Below are positions 1 through 7,112 of a stretch of 64,000 nucleotides of DNA, piece after piece. Numbering within the stretch: the first letter of the stretch is position 1; every line of letters starts with the position of its first letter. The translations under genes and the position numbers were made by a program. The stretch comes from Burkholderia dolosa (GTDB taxonomy: Bacteria; Pseudomonadota; Gammaproteobacteria; Burkholderiales; Burkholderiaceae), in the NCBI RefSeq assembly GCF_902499135.1, contig NZ_CABVPR010000006.1, positions 62,001 through 126,000 on the forward strand, read 5' to 3'. The notes below the pieces were generated by a model. It was not told the origin of the DNA, ran no database searches, and worked only from the letters and a program-made list of their open reading frames with translations.

Positions 1-934
1 GGTAGCGCAGGAGAGCGCCGCACTCGGGGCACGAGCATTCGGTACCGGCGGATGCCGCGCCGGCGCGGATACGAAGCGCTTCGACCTTCGGCAGAAATTC
101 GGCTACCTGCTCGTCGGCCAGCTGCGCGAGCTCTACCGCCTTCGCGTAACCGGCGGCGCGGGTGCGCAGGTCGGCGATTTTCGACGCGCGCGCACGCGCT
201 GCGGTGTCTGCCGCGTCGGCTGCGCCGATCTGCTGCTGCAGTTCGCCGATCCGGTCGTCGAGCGCCGCGCGTTCGCCCGTGAGCTTCCGCAATGCTGCAT
301 CGTCGAACTCGACTGCCGCTGGGCGCCACGTGGCCGCCTTTTGGCTGCCGTAGGTCTCGCCGGTCGCGTTGCGCCACGACTGCTTCGCGCCGCGCGCCCG
401 GTCGGCCGCTTCCTTCTGCGCCGCTTCAAAGCCGGCGCGCAACATCGGCGTGATGGCTGCGAGCCGGGCGGCGGCCGGTGCCGGCACCGCATCGGCGTGG
501 AACCCGAGTTTGTCGAGCAGCCGGGCGCGCATTTCGTCGACGCCGATCTTCACGCCCATCAGGTCGTACAGGAACGCGCGGCGCTCGGCCGCGCCGAGGT
601 GCGCGAATCGCTGCGCGTCGAGCACCAGCGGAAGGCGCGGATCGTCAGCGAGCTCCCGCTTCAGCTTGCCGGACGGCAGCATGACGCTGTTCGCCTGCTC
701 GCCGCACGCGACCACGATCTGGCCGGCGTCCGAGCCCTCGGTGACGAGCGAGCCGTATTCCTTCTTCAGCGCGACGCGCACGGTGTCGCTGGTGAGCGCC
801 ATGCGCACGGCTTCCTGCAGGCTGCTCTTGCCGGCACCGTTCGGGCCGGCGAAGAGGGCGACGGGCTTCGACAACCGCAGGTCTGCGGCGTGGATCCCGA
901 GCACTTTCGAGACGTAGATGTCGGTGATCTTCAT
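1..934 (-). CDS. SbcC/Rad50-like ATPase, phage recombination (partial, C-terminus outside window)
   Basis: The reading frame starts at an ATG (932-934, minus strand) and runs off the left edge after 311 codons. The N-terminus has a Rad50/RecF-type layout: a short beta strand, then a Walker A motif GPNGAGKSS near residue 30, then a predicted coiled-coil region rich in Ala, Glu, Arg and Lys after about residue 200. Close to the window edge lies a CxCPEC cluster resembling the zinc hook of Rad50/SbcC proteins, which dimerises the coiled-coil apex. Walker B and signature motifs would lie beyond the edge. It is the last visible gene of the leftward operon, 12 bp after recT, so it probably assists the exonuclease and annealase in phage recombination. 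Exact substrate is unknown. Confidence 0.8.
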   Translation of the reverse strand, partial: MKITDIYVSKVLGIHAADLRLSKPVALFAGPNGAGKSSLQEAVRMALTSDTVRVALKKEYGSLVTEGSDAGQIVVACGEQANSVMLPSGKLKRELADDPRLPLVLDAQRFAHLGAAERRAFLYDLMGVKIGVDEMRARLLDKLGFHADAVPAPAAARLAAITPMLRAGFEAAQKEAADRARGAKQSWRNATGETYGSQKAATWRPAAVEFDDAALRKLTGERAALDDRIGELQQQIGAADAADTAARARASKIADLRTRAAGYAKAVELAQLADEQVAEFLPKVEALRIRAGAASAGTECSCPECGALLRY

Positions 935-946
935 GACAGGTACCGG

Positions 947-2146
947 TTAGTCGGCGCTGATCGGGCCGCGCGCACGACGCGCGGCGCCGGCGCGCGGTTG
1001 TTGTTGTGCCTGTTCGGCCGCCGCGGTGATGGCGCGCATGCGCGCTGATGCCGCCGCGTTCAGATCCGCCTTCGCGGCCTCATCCGGCACGCCGGCGATC
1101 GCGCTGCGCGCGAGGTCGAGATCCTCGGCGGTTGCCGCCGATTCAATGTCCTCGCGGATGCCACGCACCAGGCCGTCGACGTCGAATTCGAAGCCGCTTT
1201 GGCCGCGATGCTCGGGGGATTCGCCTTGGTCGTCGGCCGGCTCCGCGTGAGCCGCTGCCGCCGGCGCGCTTTCCGCGCGCTGCTCGGTCGCGGCGGGCGC
1301 TTCCGCCTGCGGCGCCGCTGCGCCGCGCGGTACTTCGTCGGCAGGCTGCGCGCGGCCGGCGCGCAGCTCGTCGAGCGTTGCGCGATTCACCGAGTAGCTG
1401 CCGTCGTCGTGTACGTCGACGATGTCAGCGGCTTCCTCGACGGTGGTGAGGCCCATCAGCAGCTCGGGCGCGTACAGCTTCCCGAAGAACGACGCGCTGC
1501 GGTACCGGAGCATCACTTCGGGCATCGTCTGCCACTTGCTGCCGTTCTTCGTGTACCAGCCTTCCTTCACGGCGAGCTCGATCGACACCGGCGGCGATTC
1601 GAGACGCGTGTCGGTGCCGCGTTCCAGCGCCCACGCGATGCACTCGATGTCCTCGATCTCGACGTCCTGCCGCTTCTCGGTGCGCGTGCGGTTGCCGCTC
1701 GGGCCGCTCCATTCGAACGTCACGTACGGCACCGTCTTGCGCCCGAGCTTGCGGATGTCGAATCGCAGCGGGGAGAAACGGCCGCAACCGTTCACGGCGG
1801 CGATGATCCACTGCGACGACCACGACGGCCGGCCCTCGACGATGTACAGGTTCTGCATCACCATCAGCGGGTCTGCGCCCATGCGCTGCGCCATGTTCAG
1901 CGCGACGACAGCGTTCGCGAGTGCATTCGGATTCTCGCGCGATTCGGTGACCTCGCCGTAGCGGTTCGTTTTCTCGATTACCTTGCGATACGCGGCGGGC
2001 ACGAGCGTTGACGAGGCCAGCAGGTTCGCGGCGCGCTGCATCAGCTCGAACGATTGCAAGGAGCCGAAGCCCGGAGCGACGGCGGGGAGGTTGGCTTCGC
2101 GAGGCAGCGGCGAGCGGACGGATTCCAGAGTGGTAGGCGTGGACAT
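947..2146 (-). CDS. RecT-family single-strand annealing protein
   Basis: A 399-residue protein matching RecT-type phage annealases in its central part (about residues 25-230): a conserved region with NPNALANAVV, MAQRMGADPLMVMQNLYIVEGRPSW and a later YRSASFF-type segment. RecT proteins coat ssDNA and anneal it to complementary strands after 5'-3' resection. The C-terminal 150 residues are Ala/Glu/Gln rich and probably disordered. The ATG at 2144-2146 was preferred over an upstream start, because the longer version would run into the exonuclease gene. It sits between the exonuclease and the SbcC-like ATPase, the usual two-component recombination arrangement with an added ATPase. Confidence 0.85.
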   Translation of the reverse strand: MSTPTTLESVRSPLPREANLPAVAPGFGSLQSFELMQRAANLLASSTLVPAAYRKVIEKTNRYGEVTESRENPNALANAVVALNMAQRMGADPLMVMQNLYIVEGRPSWSSQWIIAAVNGCGRFSPLRFDIRKLGRKTVPYVTFEWSGPSGNRTRTEKRQDVEIEDIECIAWALERGTDTRLESPPVSIELAVKEGWYTKNGSKWQTMPEVMLRYRSASFFGKLYAPELLMGLTTVEEAADIVDVHDDGSYSVNRATLDELRAGRAQPADEVPRGAAAPQAEAPAATEQRAESAPAAAAHAEPADDQGESPEHRGQSGFEFDVDGLVRGIREDIESAATAEDLDLARSAIAGVPDEAAKADLNAAASARMRAITAAAEQAQQQPRAGAARRARGPISAD

Positions 2147-2160
2147 AATGGTCTCGTAGA

Positions 2161-2970
2161 TCAGTCGTGGAATTGACAGGTGCCGTAGCGCGGGCAGTAC
2201 TTCCGATCGCACAGCAGGGATTTCGGGTTGGGGTAGAAGCGGCCGGAGCGGAACATGTCTGCGGCGAACTGGATCAGCCCCGGTGTTTCCTCGGTACCGA
2301 CCATCACGCGCTTCGCGTTCGCGATCGGCGCCGTCGCGACCTCCGGCGTGCCCTTCGTTTTCAGGCCGATGATCTCGGCAGTGTCGCCGATCTGGTCGCC
2401 GGTCGTGTGCTCATAGAGCAGCTCGTACGTGCCGACTTGCGGCCCGTGTCCCTTCGTGACGGCCGCGCCTTTTTGCACGGCCGACGACCCGCTTTTCAGG
2501 TCAGCGATGCCGACACCGGTCGCCGAGCGGCGCACGCGCGCGCGGTCCATCGTGCCGGTGAGTCGCACGATGATGCCGCCGCCGCAGTCGATGTCGAGCG
2601 GCCTCGTCTCCATCTCTACTGCGACGTATTCGTAGCGGGGCGCGACCTCGAGGCAGTACTTCGTCGTCAACGACAGGCCGATGCGCTCGGCGTCCGACAT
2701 GCTCAGGTCGTCGCGATCCGGGTCGAATTCGTTCTCCGGGTCGTGCAGCTTGTCGACGAAAGCGCCGGCGGCGTCGTCGACCGTGAGACCCGACCCGTCG
2801 AGGCGTGCTTGGTCGAACACGGCGGTGCCGGCGTGGATCGCGGTGCCGAGCGCGGCGCGCAGGCCGACTACGTTGCGCATGTTCAGGAGGTGGATACCCT
2901 CCCACCGGTAGGCGCAGTCGAAAAGCGCGCCCCAGCTGGACGCGCGAACGGTATAGACGGATGGGCTCAC
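2161..2970 (-). CDS. PD-(D/E)XK exonuclease with Cas4-like cysteine cluster
   Basis: The 269-residue product has the RecB/Cas4 nuclease motifs: GTAIHAG (His46), GTMDR (Asp142), IADLKSG (Asp157, Lys159) and a QVGTY glutamine (Gln178). A cysteine near the N-terminus (Cys19) and three near the C-terminus (Cys254, Cys259, Cys265) are placed as in Cas4/AddB-type enzymes that bind a 4Fe-4S cluster. The expected role is resection of DNA ends to feed the adjacent RecT protein. Translation starts at GTG (2968-2970), which overlaps the stop of the preceding small gene (GTGA), so the two are probably translationally coupled. Metal-cluster binding is inferred from spacing only. Confidence 0.85.
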   Translation of the reverse strand: MSPSVYTVRASSWGALFDCAYRWEGIHLLNMRNVVGLRAALGTAIHAGTAVFDQARLDGSGLTVDDAAGAFVDKLHDPENEFDPDRDDLSMSDAERIGLSLTTKYCLEVAPRYEYVAVEMETRPLDIDCGGGIIVRLTGTMDRARVRRSATGVGIADLKSGSSAVQKGAAVTKGHGPQVGTYELLYEHTTGDQIGDTAEIIGLKTKGTPEVATAPIANAKRVMVGTEETPGLIQFAADMFRSGRFYPNPKSLLCDRKYCPRYGTCQFHD

Positions 2971-3110
2971 AGGATTCCCCAGTGCTTGGTGAGGCTGTCG
3001 ACCGCGACAGCGAGAAGGGCGACCGCGGCGAGGATCGCCACGACGAGAGCGCGCGCGGCGCGCGGGTGCCGGCGCTCAAAGAGCGCCGCGTGATCGGTGA
3101 AGCGGCTCAT
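2967..3110 (-). CDS. Small phage membrane protein (47 aa)
   Basis: A 47-residue protein with a basic N-terminal half and one hydrophobic segment (ALVVAILAAVALLAVAV) near residues 20-36. Its ATG overlaps the stop of the gene before it and its own stop overlaps the GTG of the exonuclease gene, so it belongs to a chain of overlapping genes. No family is recognised. One membrane span with the N-terminus inside is the likely topology. Confidence 0.65.
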   Translation of the reverse strand: MSRFTDHAALFERRHPRAARALVVAILAAVALLAVAVDSLTKHWGIL

Positions 3111-3277
3111 GCGGGCCTCGTGACGAAGGCGGCGACGGACGTCCCGTCTGCGTTGAGTCGGGCGAGCACGAGCGTGCATGCCGCGGCGATCGCGACTGCG
3201 ACGAGGTAACCGGCTATGGGATTCCATTCGAAGAGCCGGTCGAGCAGGGCGCCGAGATAGTCGAACGGCGTGTTCAT
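3107..3277 (-). CDS. Small phage membrane protein (56 aa)
   Basis: A 56-residue protein beginning MNTPFDYLGALLDRLFEWNP, followed by a hydrophobic stretch at about residues 21-39 (single membrane span). Start and stop both overlap neighbouring genes by 4 bp (ATGA), which supports the short start; a longer in-frame reading would run across the preceding gene. Function unknown. With its two neighbours it forms a cluster of three tiny membrane-protein genes directly ahead of the exonuclease gene. Confidence 0.65.
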   Translation of the reverse strand: MNTPFDYLGALLDRLFEWNPIAGYLVAVAIAAACTLVLARLNADGTSVAAFVTRPA

Positions 3278-3453
3278 CCGAGACTCCGCAGGTAGGGGCC
3301 CGCGAGGTCCGCGGTGAACCAGAGCGCGCCGATCGCCACGCCGTATGCGATCGCCCATAGCGACCCTTCGAGCACGTAGCGCAGGGGCGATACAGGCGAT
3401 CGTTTGTATTCGCGCAATACAGGCGATAGGCTGTTGACAGTGGTGCGCATCAT
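3274..3453 (-). CDS. Small phage membrane protein (59 aa)
   Basis: A 59-codon gene starting at tandem ATG codons (3448-3453) that overlap the stop of the upstream gene, and ending in an ATGA overlap with the next gene. The product has a short charged N-terminus and a hydrophobic stretch (SLWAIAYGVAIGALWFTA) around residues 30-48. No family is recognised. The strict 4-bp overlaps on both sides are the main evidence that it is translated. Confidence 0.6.
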   Translation of the reverse strand: MMRTTVNSLSPVLREYKRSPVSPLRYVLEGSLWAIAYGVAIGALWFTADLAGPYLRSLG

Positions 3454-3743
3454 GCCTCCTTAGGCTCGTCGAGCATCCAGTCGATCCACGCGGCGCGGTC
3501 GATCCGCCGTTGCGCGAACGATCGACCGCCGCATCCGTTGGCCGCTTGCCATTCTTCAAACGTGCTCCATGGGTGGAGTTGATCGCGGATGTACGCCCGC
3601 AACTGGTCGCACACCGGCCCCAGATGCGGAAAGAGTGCGCCGACGTCGTGCAGTGCGAAGCAGATGTACCGGCTTCCACCTGTGGCGATCCGTTCGCGTG
3701 CGAGCTTCAGGGCTGCGCGCTTCTCGGGAGTGAGTGCCATCAC
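3450..3743 (-). CDS. Hypothetical phage protein (97 aa)
   Basis: A 97-residue soluble protein with the segment YICFALHDVGALFPHLG and a Trp-rich C-terminal half (HPWSTFEEW, AAWIDWMLDE). The start is a GTG at 3741-3743 that overlaps the preceding stop (GTGA); an ATG follows directly. No function can be assigned. It belongs to the leftward early operon of overlapping small genes. Confidence 0.65.
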   Translation of the reverse strand: MMALTPEKRAALKLARERIATGGSRYICFALHDVGALFPHLGPVCDQLRAYIRDQLHPWSTFEEWQAANGCGGRSFAQRRIDRAAWIDWMLDEPKEA

Positions 3744-4093
3744 ACGCCTCCATTGATCGTGAAATGCCGCACCGGCTCCGGCGCCTTCTTCCGGCCGGCC
3801 TTGATCAGCGCCGCGTCGATGGTCAGACGTTCGCCAGATGTGAAGATCGGCTTGCCGGCTTTGCGTGCGGCGTCATCCTTCGCGGCAACCAGCTCGAGTG
3901 CGTCAACCATGTCGGGAGCTGCATGGATTACCTTTGCGTTCGCGACGCATTCCTGCTGCATCTCGCGCTTATCAGCTCCGCGCAACATCGAATGCGCGTC
4001 GCCGACGCGCGCGATGACATGCCCGTTCATCTCGGCGGTGATCGTCAGGTGGTCGCGCAACCAGCGTCCCGGCGTGTGCTTGATCTCGTTCAT
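3740..4093 (-). CDS. Hypothetical phage protein (117 aa)
   Basis: A 117-residue protein resembling a common class of phage early proteins that begin HTPGRWLRDHLTI and carry a middle part like ANAKVIHAAPDMVDALELVAAK. The Ala-Pro-Asp-Met and Leu-Glu-Leu elements recur in many phage genomes, without an assigned function. It sits in the leftward operon, 48 bp after the 263-residue gene, and overlaps the next gene by 4 bp. Confidence 0.7.
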   Translation of the reverse strand: MNEIKHTPGRWLRDHLTITAEMNGHVIARVGDAHSMLRGADKREMQQECVANAKVIHAAPDMVDALELVAAKDDAARKAGKPIFTSGERLTIDAALIKAGRKKAPEPVRHFTINGGV

Positions 4094-4141
4094 GTGGTCC
4101 CTCGGTGTGGTGTGATTGCCCGCAGTAGCGGGCGCGGACGC

Positions 4142-4933
4142 TTAGCCCGACCAGACCAGATAGAAGTGCTGTCGGTCCGGCTGAGCGATCACGTATTCGA
4201 TCGTCTCGCGCACGATGCGCAGTGCCGTGAGGTGCCAGTCGGGCTTGCCGTCGGTTTCCTTCTCGTAGACGACGTACATACCCATGGTGTTGATGACGCT
4301 TCGGCCGGGCATGAAGCCGACAGCCTTGATGCCGTCCAGGTAGAACTCGCCTTCGCGACACCCATACGAGCGAAAGCTGTCCGGCCGCTGCCGCGCGAGA
4401 TGCTCGCCGAATATTTCGAGCGCGCGCGCTTCATCGCGCACCTCTTCGAAGCCATCGACGAACATGACGCTGTACTTGCCGAGCGGGCCCGCGAGGAACG
4501 CTTCGTACTTGTCGATCGCATCGTTGCAACGGGCGAGCGCGGCATTCCAGTCGGGCTTGAATTCGTATTCTTCGTTCGGCTCGAAGATGTCGTGCAGCGT
4601 CGGCAGACCGCGCTTGCGCAACACGTTTTCGATCCCGCTGGCGTTGTAGCTGCTGCGGAAGTAGCCGATCTTGAACATGTGCTCGGGGTCGATCAGCGAG
4701 TTTTGCCTGTCGAACTCGGTGATCGACGCGTGCAGCTCGTACCTTCCCGTGCAACCGTACTTCTTCGCGATTTCCGCGCTACTGGTGCGGATCTCGTCGC
4801 GTTGCTCTTCGGTTGCCTTCTCGTATCCGCCGGCGGCTTTCCACAACGCTTCGACTTCTGCTTGGTATGCCACCTGCGCAGCCTTTGCTGCTGCAAGGTC
4901 CGGGCACTTCCTCAAGTAAATGTCCAATCCCAC
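4142..4933 (-). CDS. Hypothetical phage protein (263 aa)
   Basis: A 263-residue protein starting MGLDIYLRKC, a start seen in several phage and plasmid proteins of unknown role. It is rich in aromatic and acidic residues, has no signal peptide or membrane span, and shows no motif that would allow a functional call. Segments such as KIGYFRSSYNASGI and a C-terminal IVRETIEYVIAQPDRQHFYLVWSG suggest a folded globular domain. The codon use matches its neighbours. Confidence 0.7.
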   Translation of the reverse strand: MGLDIYLRKCPDLAAAKAAQVAYQAEVEALWKAAGGYEKATEEQRDEIRTSSAEIAKKYGCTGRYELHASITEFDRQNSLIDPEHMFKIGYFRSSYNASGIENVLRKRGLPTLHDIFEPNEEYEFKPDWNAALARCNDAIDKYEAFLAGPLGKYSVMFVDGFEEVRDEARALEIFGEHLARQRPDSFRSYGCREGEFYLDGIKAVGFMPGRSVINTMGMYVVYEKETDGKPDWHLTALRIVRETIEYVIAQPDRQHFYLVWSG

Positions 4934-4969
4934 GGCTTTCTCCTGTAAATGGGAAGGTTGTTCAACGGA

Positions 4970-5386
4970 TCAGCCGTCGATCGCTCGGCGGTGAATGTGA
5001 TCGCTGCAGTGGCTGAAACCTTCGTTGCCCGCCCCGAACTTCTGTCCGCACGATGAGCAGTAGACGTTCGCGAATCGCGGCGCGGCGGCGGCGATGTCGG
5101 CTTCGGCGATACGCCGCTTGATCTCGGCGTCGAGGGTTGCCTTGCAGACATTCCAGACCTCGTACACGTCCTCGATTCGCCCACGGCGAAGCGCGGCGTC
5201 GAGCACGGCGATCTGCTCGGTCGAGAACGGCAGCACGTCGAAGGTGACGCGCTCGGCGATCGCTTCGTTGCGCTCGTCGCGGGCCAGCGCTGCGTCGTCC
5301 ACCGCGGCCTGCAGCTGGTCGGCGTGCTGATCGACCCGCGCGGGCAGGGCGCGCACGTTGTGGTGGTGGATTCGAGGAATGTGCAT
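4970..5386 (-). CDS. Hypothetical phage protein with CxxC pair (138 aa)
   Basis: A 138-residue protein with a His-rich N-terminus (HIPRIHHHN), a helical middle rich in Ala, Glu and Arg, and a C-terminal CSSCG pair followed by further Cys and His residues (HCSDHIHRR), possibly a zinc site. No family is recognised. It is the second gene of the leftward early operon. Confidence 0.6.
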   Translation of the reverse strand: MHIPRIHHHNVRALPARVDQHADQLQAAVDDAALARDERNEAIAERVTFDVLPFSTEQIAVLDAALRRGRIEDVYEVWNVCKATLDAEIKRRIAEADIAAAAPRFANVYCSSCGQKFGAGNEGFSHCSDHIHRRAIDG

Positions 5387-5413
5387 GGCATCCTCCGCAT
5401 GAAAGTAGGAGTG

Positions 5414-5629
5414 CTAATCGAATAGAAGTCTTGAGCAGCGAAACTGCATCTGCATGCAGTGCTCACCGGCGACGCCTCCAGAGATAGAACCGCCGCCGGT
5501 CAGAACTGCAATGTGCGAGACAGCTTCATGGAGCCGGGCCGGCACTGAACTCCGGCACAGAGCGGCGCGCATGTTTTCATGGCAGCCGGCAATCCGGCCT
5601 AGGATGTCTGTCCGCTCGGTTGCTTCCAC
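5414..5629 (-). CDS. Possible hypothetical phage protein (71 aa)
   Basis: A 71-codon frame starting with GTG, 27 bp ahead of the 138-residue gene. The N-terminal part (about residues 1-45) has a plausible alpha-helical composition, and the Gly-rich segment TGGGSISGGVAG is unusual. No strong ribosome binding site is visible. It would be the first gene after the leftward promoter. It may be a chance frame. Confidence 0.4.
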   Translation of the reverse strand: MEATERTDILGRIAGCHENMRAALCRSSVPARLHEAVSHIAVLTGGGSISGGVAGEHCMQMQFRCSRLLFD

Positions 5630-5955
5630 TCGCCGCGCATCAGCCTGCGCATTCCGGCTCCGCGAAGCTGCATCACTCGCGCGCCCGGCTACTCCCGGCC
5701 GTGCCGGCTCCGGGCCGCGCGAGGTTTGTGCCGATTACGACGCCATCGGTCACGTGTTGCTGGCTGTCTTGTGTCAGGTCCGTTCAAGCAGCAAGCGGTA
5801 GCCAAACTTCAGCCCAGCGCGCCGCGCCTGTCCTGACTCACGACGCAGATCGCGCCGGCCGGTTGCTCCGCGTGTGCGGTCCCGGCATACCTTCGGTTGT
5901 TAGAGAGCGTTCCGCCCTGGGGCGGTGGCGCGGCGACGGTGCCGCGTTGGAAGTC
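5630..5955. other. Leader of the leftward operon, no gene supported
   Basis: About 325 bp lie between the leftward promoter and the first possible gene. Only very short frames occur on the minus strand (16 to 24 codons). No N-type arginine-rich antiterminator gene was recognised. Several GC-rich inverted repeats occur around 5685-5720 and 5915-5930, so a structured untranslated leader is possible. Confidence 0.5.
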
Positions 5956-5998
5956 ATTAAACCAGATGGTGTATGCCACGTCAACACCATTTGGTTTA
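5956..5998 (-). promoter_or_regulatory. Leftward early promoter with two operators (PL/OL)
   Basis: On the minus strand, TTGACG (5979-5984) and TTTAAT (5956-5961) are separated by exactly 17 bp, a good sigma-70 promoter firing left toward the recombination operon. Two copies of the operator TAAACCANNNGGTG flank it: one at 5958-5971 (plus strand) covers the -10 box and the other at 5985-5998 (minus strand) abuts the -35 box. This is the layout of a repressible lambda-type PL. Confidence 0.75.
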
Positions 5999-6092
5999 TG
6001 GTGCGTCGGAAATTTGTAACAGCCGGGTCAGGCCCGCGATTATTAAGCGTCTGCTGACGGCAGTTGAAAGACTTCCGAGACTGCGGCTACAC

Positions 6093-6112
6093 TACTGTAT
6101 ATTCATACAGTA
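6093..6112. promoter_or_regulatory. LexA (SOS) box inside the prophage immunity region
   Basis: The 20-bp site TACTGTATATTCATACAGTA has CTGT (6095-6098) and ACAG (6107-6110) with an 8-bp AT-rich centre, the LexA consensus of most Proteobacteria. It lies 31 bp ahead of the GTG start of the next gene. A possible promoter is TTGAAA (6064-6069) with TACACT (6088-6093), which the box would overlap. The same half-sites occur at the host lexA gene in this window. Confidence 0.85.
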
Positions 6113-6143
6113 ACAGTGCGTAACGAGAGGACGGGGGCGGCCA

Positions 6144-6467
6144 GTGGCAAAAGATTCGAAGACGCGCCTGCGGTGCAGGCCCGGAGACTTGGCGAGGGTG
6201 GTGACGAGCACGAACCCCGCGCTGATCGGCACGATCGTGACGATTCAGCGGTTGCGCTCAGACGGTCGATGGGATGTGTTGCTGGAGAATGAGGCGTTCG
6301 GTTTCACGGCGCGCGCGAAGCGGCCGGTCATAACGCGCGAATTTTCGTTCTGGGATGCGTCGCTCGAGCCGCTACCTGATGTCGTGCGGCGAATCAGTCG
6401 CCAAACGGCCTGTCTTCATCCTGAGCAGGCGCGGGGCGCGGAGCTGACTGGGATAGCAGCCCGCTGA
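6144..6467 (+). CDS. SOS-controlled small phage protein (107 aa), KOW/SH3-like N-terminus
   Basis: A 107-residue frame with a GTG start at 6144, preceded by a purine-rich stretch and a LexA box. The N-terminal part (CRPGDLARVV, GTIVTI, WDVLLEN) looks like a small beta-barrel. The ending of the conserved part (FWDASLEPLPD) resembles the product of 11701-11961 (WIPDAWLRPVSG), so both may belong to one family of small phage proteins. The last 74 bp overlap the 3' end of the repressor gene on the other strand. Possible jobs include an SOS-inducible antirepressor or an early accessory protein; the sequence does not decide. The final residues after about 80 may be unconserved. Confidence 0.6.
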   Translation: MAKDSKTRLRCRPGDLARVVTSTNPALIGTIVTIQRLRSDGRWDVLLENEAFGFTARAKRPVITREFSFWDASLEPLPDVVRRISRQTACLHPEQARGAELTGIAAR

Positions 6468-6780
6468 TGAATGCCTCGACCTTGGCGCGGCCGATTTCGT
6501 CGAGGCGCTCCCATCCGGCCGGCGCCGATATCTGCTGAACCCGAGGGCGCGGTGCGAGGAGATCGATCACTTCGCCGCCGGTGCTTTCGCGCCAAGCACG
6601 CTCGAATTCGAGTGCGACCTTCTCGCCGAAGGACTTCGATCGCGCCATATCGTTGATTTGCTGCGGAACCCTTTTCACCCGTCGCGCCACTACAGCCTGC
6701 CCGTGCAATTCGATCAAGCGGCCGAGCGCCTGGCGACGCAATTCGGTGACTTCGCTATGGGTCAGTAGATCATCTTTCAT
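6394..6780 (-). CDS. Phage repressor-type HTH protein without peptidase domain
   Basis: A 128-residue protein with a helix-turn-helix-like region at about residues 17-60 (LGRLIELHGQAVVARRVKRV, then PQQINDMARS), similar to the DNA-binding domain of XRE-type phage repressors. The C-terminal part is short (WERLDEIGRAKVEAFISGLL) and lacks the Ser/Lys self-cleavage domain (S24) of lambda CI. It is divergent from the Cro-like gene with three operators between. The ATG at 6780 lies about one base after the predicted transcription start, so the mRNA may be leaderless. A longer start at 6807 would extend into operator R1 and is less likely. Confidence 0.7.
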   Translation of the reverse strand: MKDDLLTHSEVTELRRQALGRLIELHGQAVVARRVKRVPQQINDMARSKSFGEKVALEFERAWRESTGGEVIDLLAPRPRVQQISAPAGWERLDEIGRAKVEAFISGLLSQSAPRPAPAQDEDRPFGD

Positions 6781-6866
6781 AGGCCAAATTAGACCACCGT
6801 AAACCAAATGGTGAAATAAACCAGAAGGTGTTGATCGCCATAAACCATACGGTGTATGATGGCCGC
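6781..6866. promoter_or_regulatory. Divergent PRM/PR region with three operators (OR)
   Basis: Three direct copies of TAAACCANNNGGTG lie at 6800-6813, 6817-6830 and 6841-6854. Rightward promoter: TTGATC (6831-6836), 18-bp spacer, TATGAT (6855-6860), with the Cro-like ATG at 6867. Leftward promoter: TTTCAC (6811-6816), 17-bp spacer, TCTAAT (6788-6793), with the repressor ATG at 6780. Operator R1 and R2 overlap the leftward promoter and R2 and R3 the rightward one. Confidence 0.75.
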
Positions 6867-7112
6867 ATGGACAAGCTCAAATCCTTTTTCGCAGGCATCC
6901 CACGCGCCGACCGCGAGCTCTTCGCTGAACGGTGCGGGACGAGTGCCGCCTACCTGAGAAACGTCATCTACGGACAGCGCAAGGCCGGCGACAAGCTCTG
7001 CGTCGCCATCGAGCGCGAGTCGGGCGGCCACGTGACTCGTCGCGACCTGCGGCCCGACGACTGGCATCTGATCTGGCCTGAGCTGGCCAAGCCGGCGCGG
7101 GAGGGAGCGTGA
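6867..7112 (+). CDS. Cro/YdaS-like transcriptional regulator
   Basis: An 81-residue protein resembling YdaS/Cro-type regulators: MDKLKSFFAGIPRADRELFA, then a helix-turn-helix segment CGTSAAYLRNVIYGQRKAGD, then a recognition-like region ending RRDLRPDDWHLIWPEL. It is transcribed away from the repressor gene with operators in between, the place of cro in lambdoid phages. The ATG at 6867 lies 7 bp downstream of the -10 box and no Shine-Dalgarno is present, so translation from a leaderless mRNA is likely. Its stop overlaps a GTG of the next frame. Confidence 0.75.
   Translation: MDKLKSFFAGIPRADRELFAERCGTSAAYLRNVIYGQRKAGDKLCVAIERESGGHVTRRDLRPDDWHLIWPELAKPAREGA

Noticed and set aside
5630-5955. 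An N-type antiterminator gene after the leftward promoter
   Set aside because: Only frames of 24 codons or fewer on the relevant strand, none Arg-rich in the N manner.
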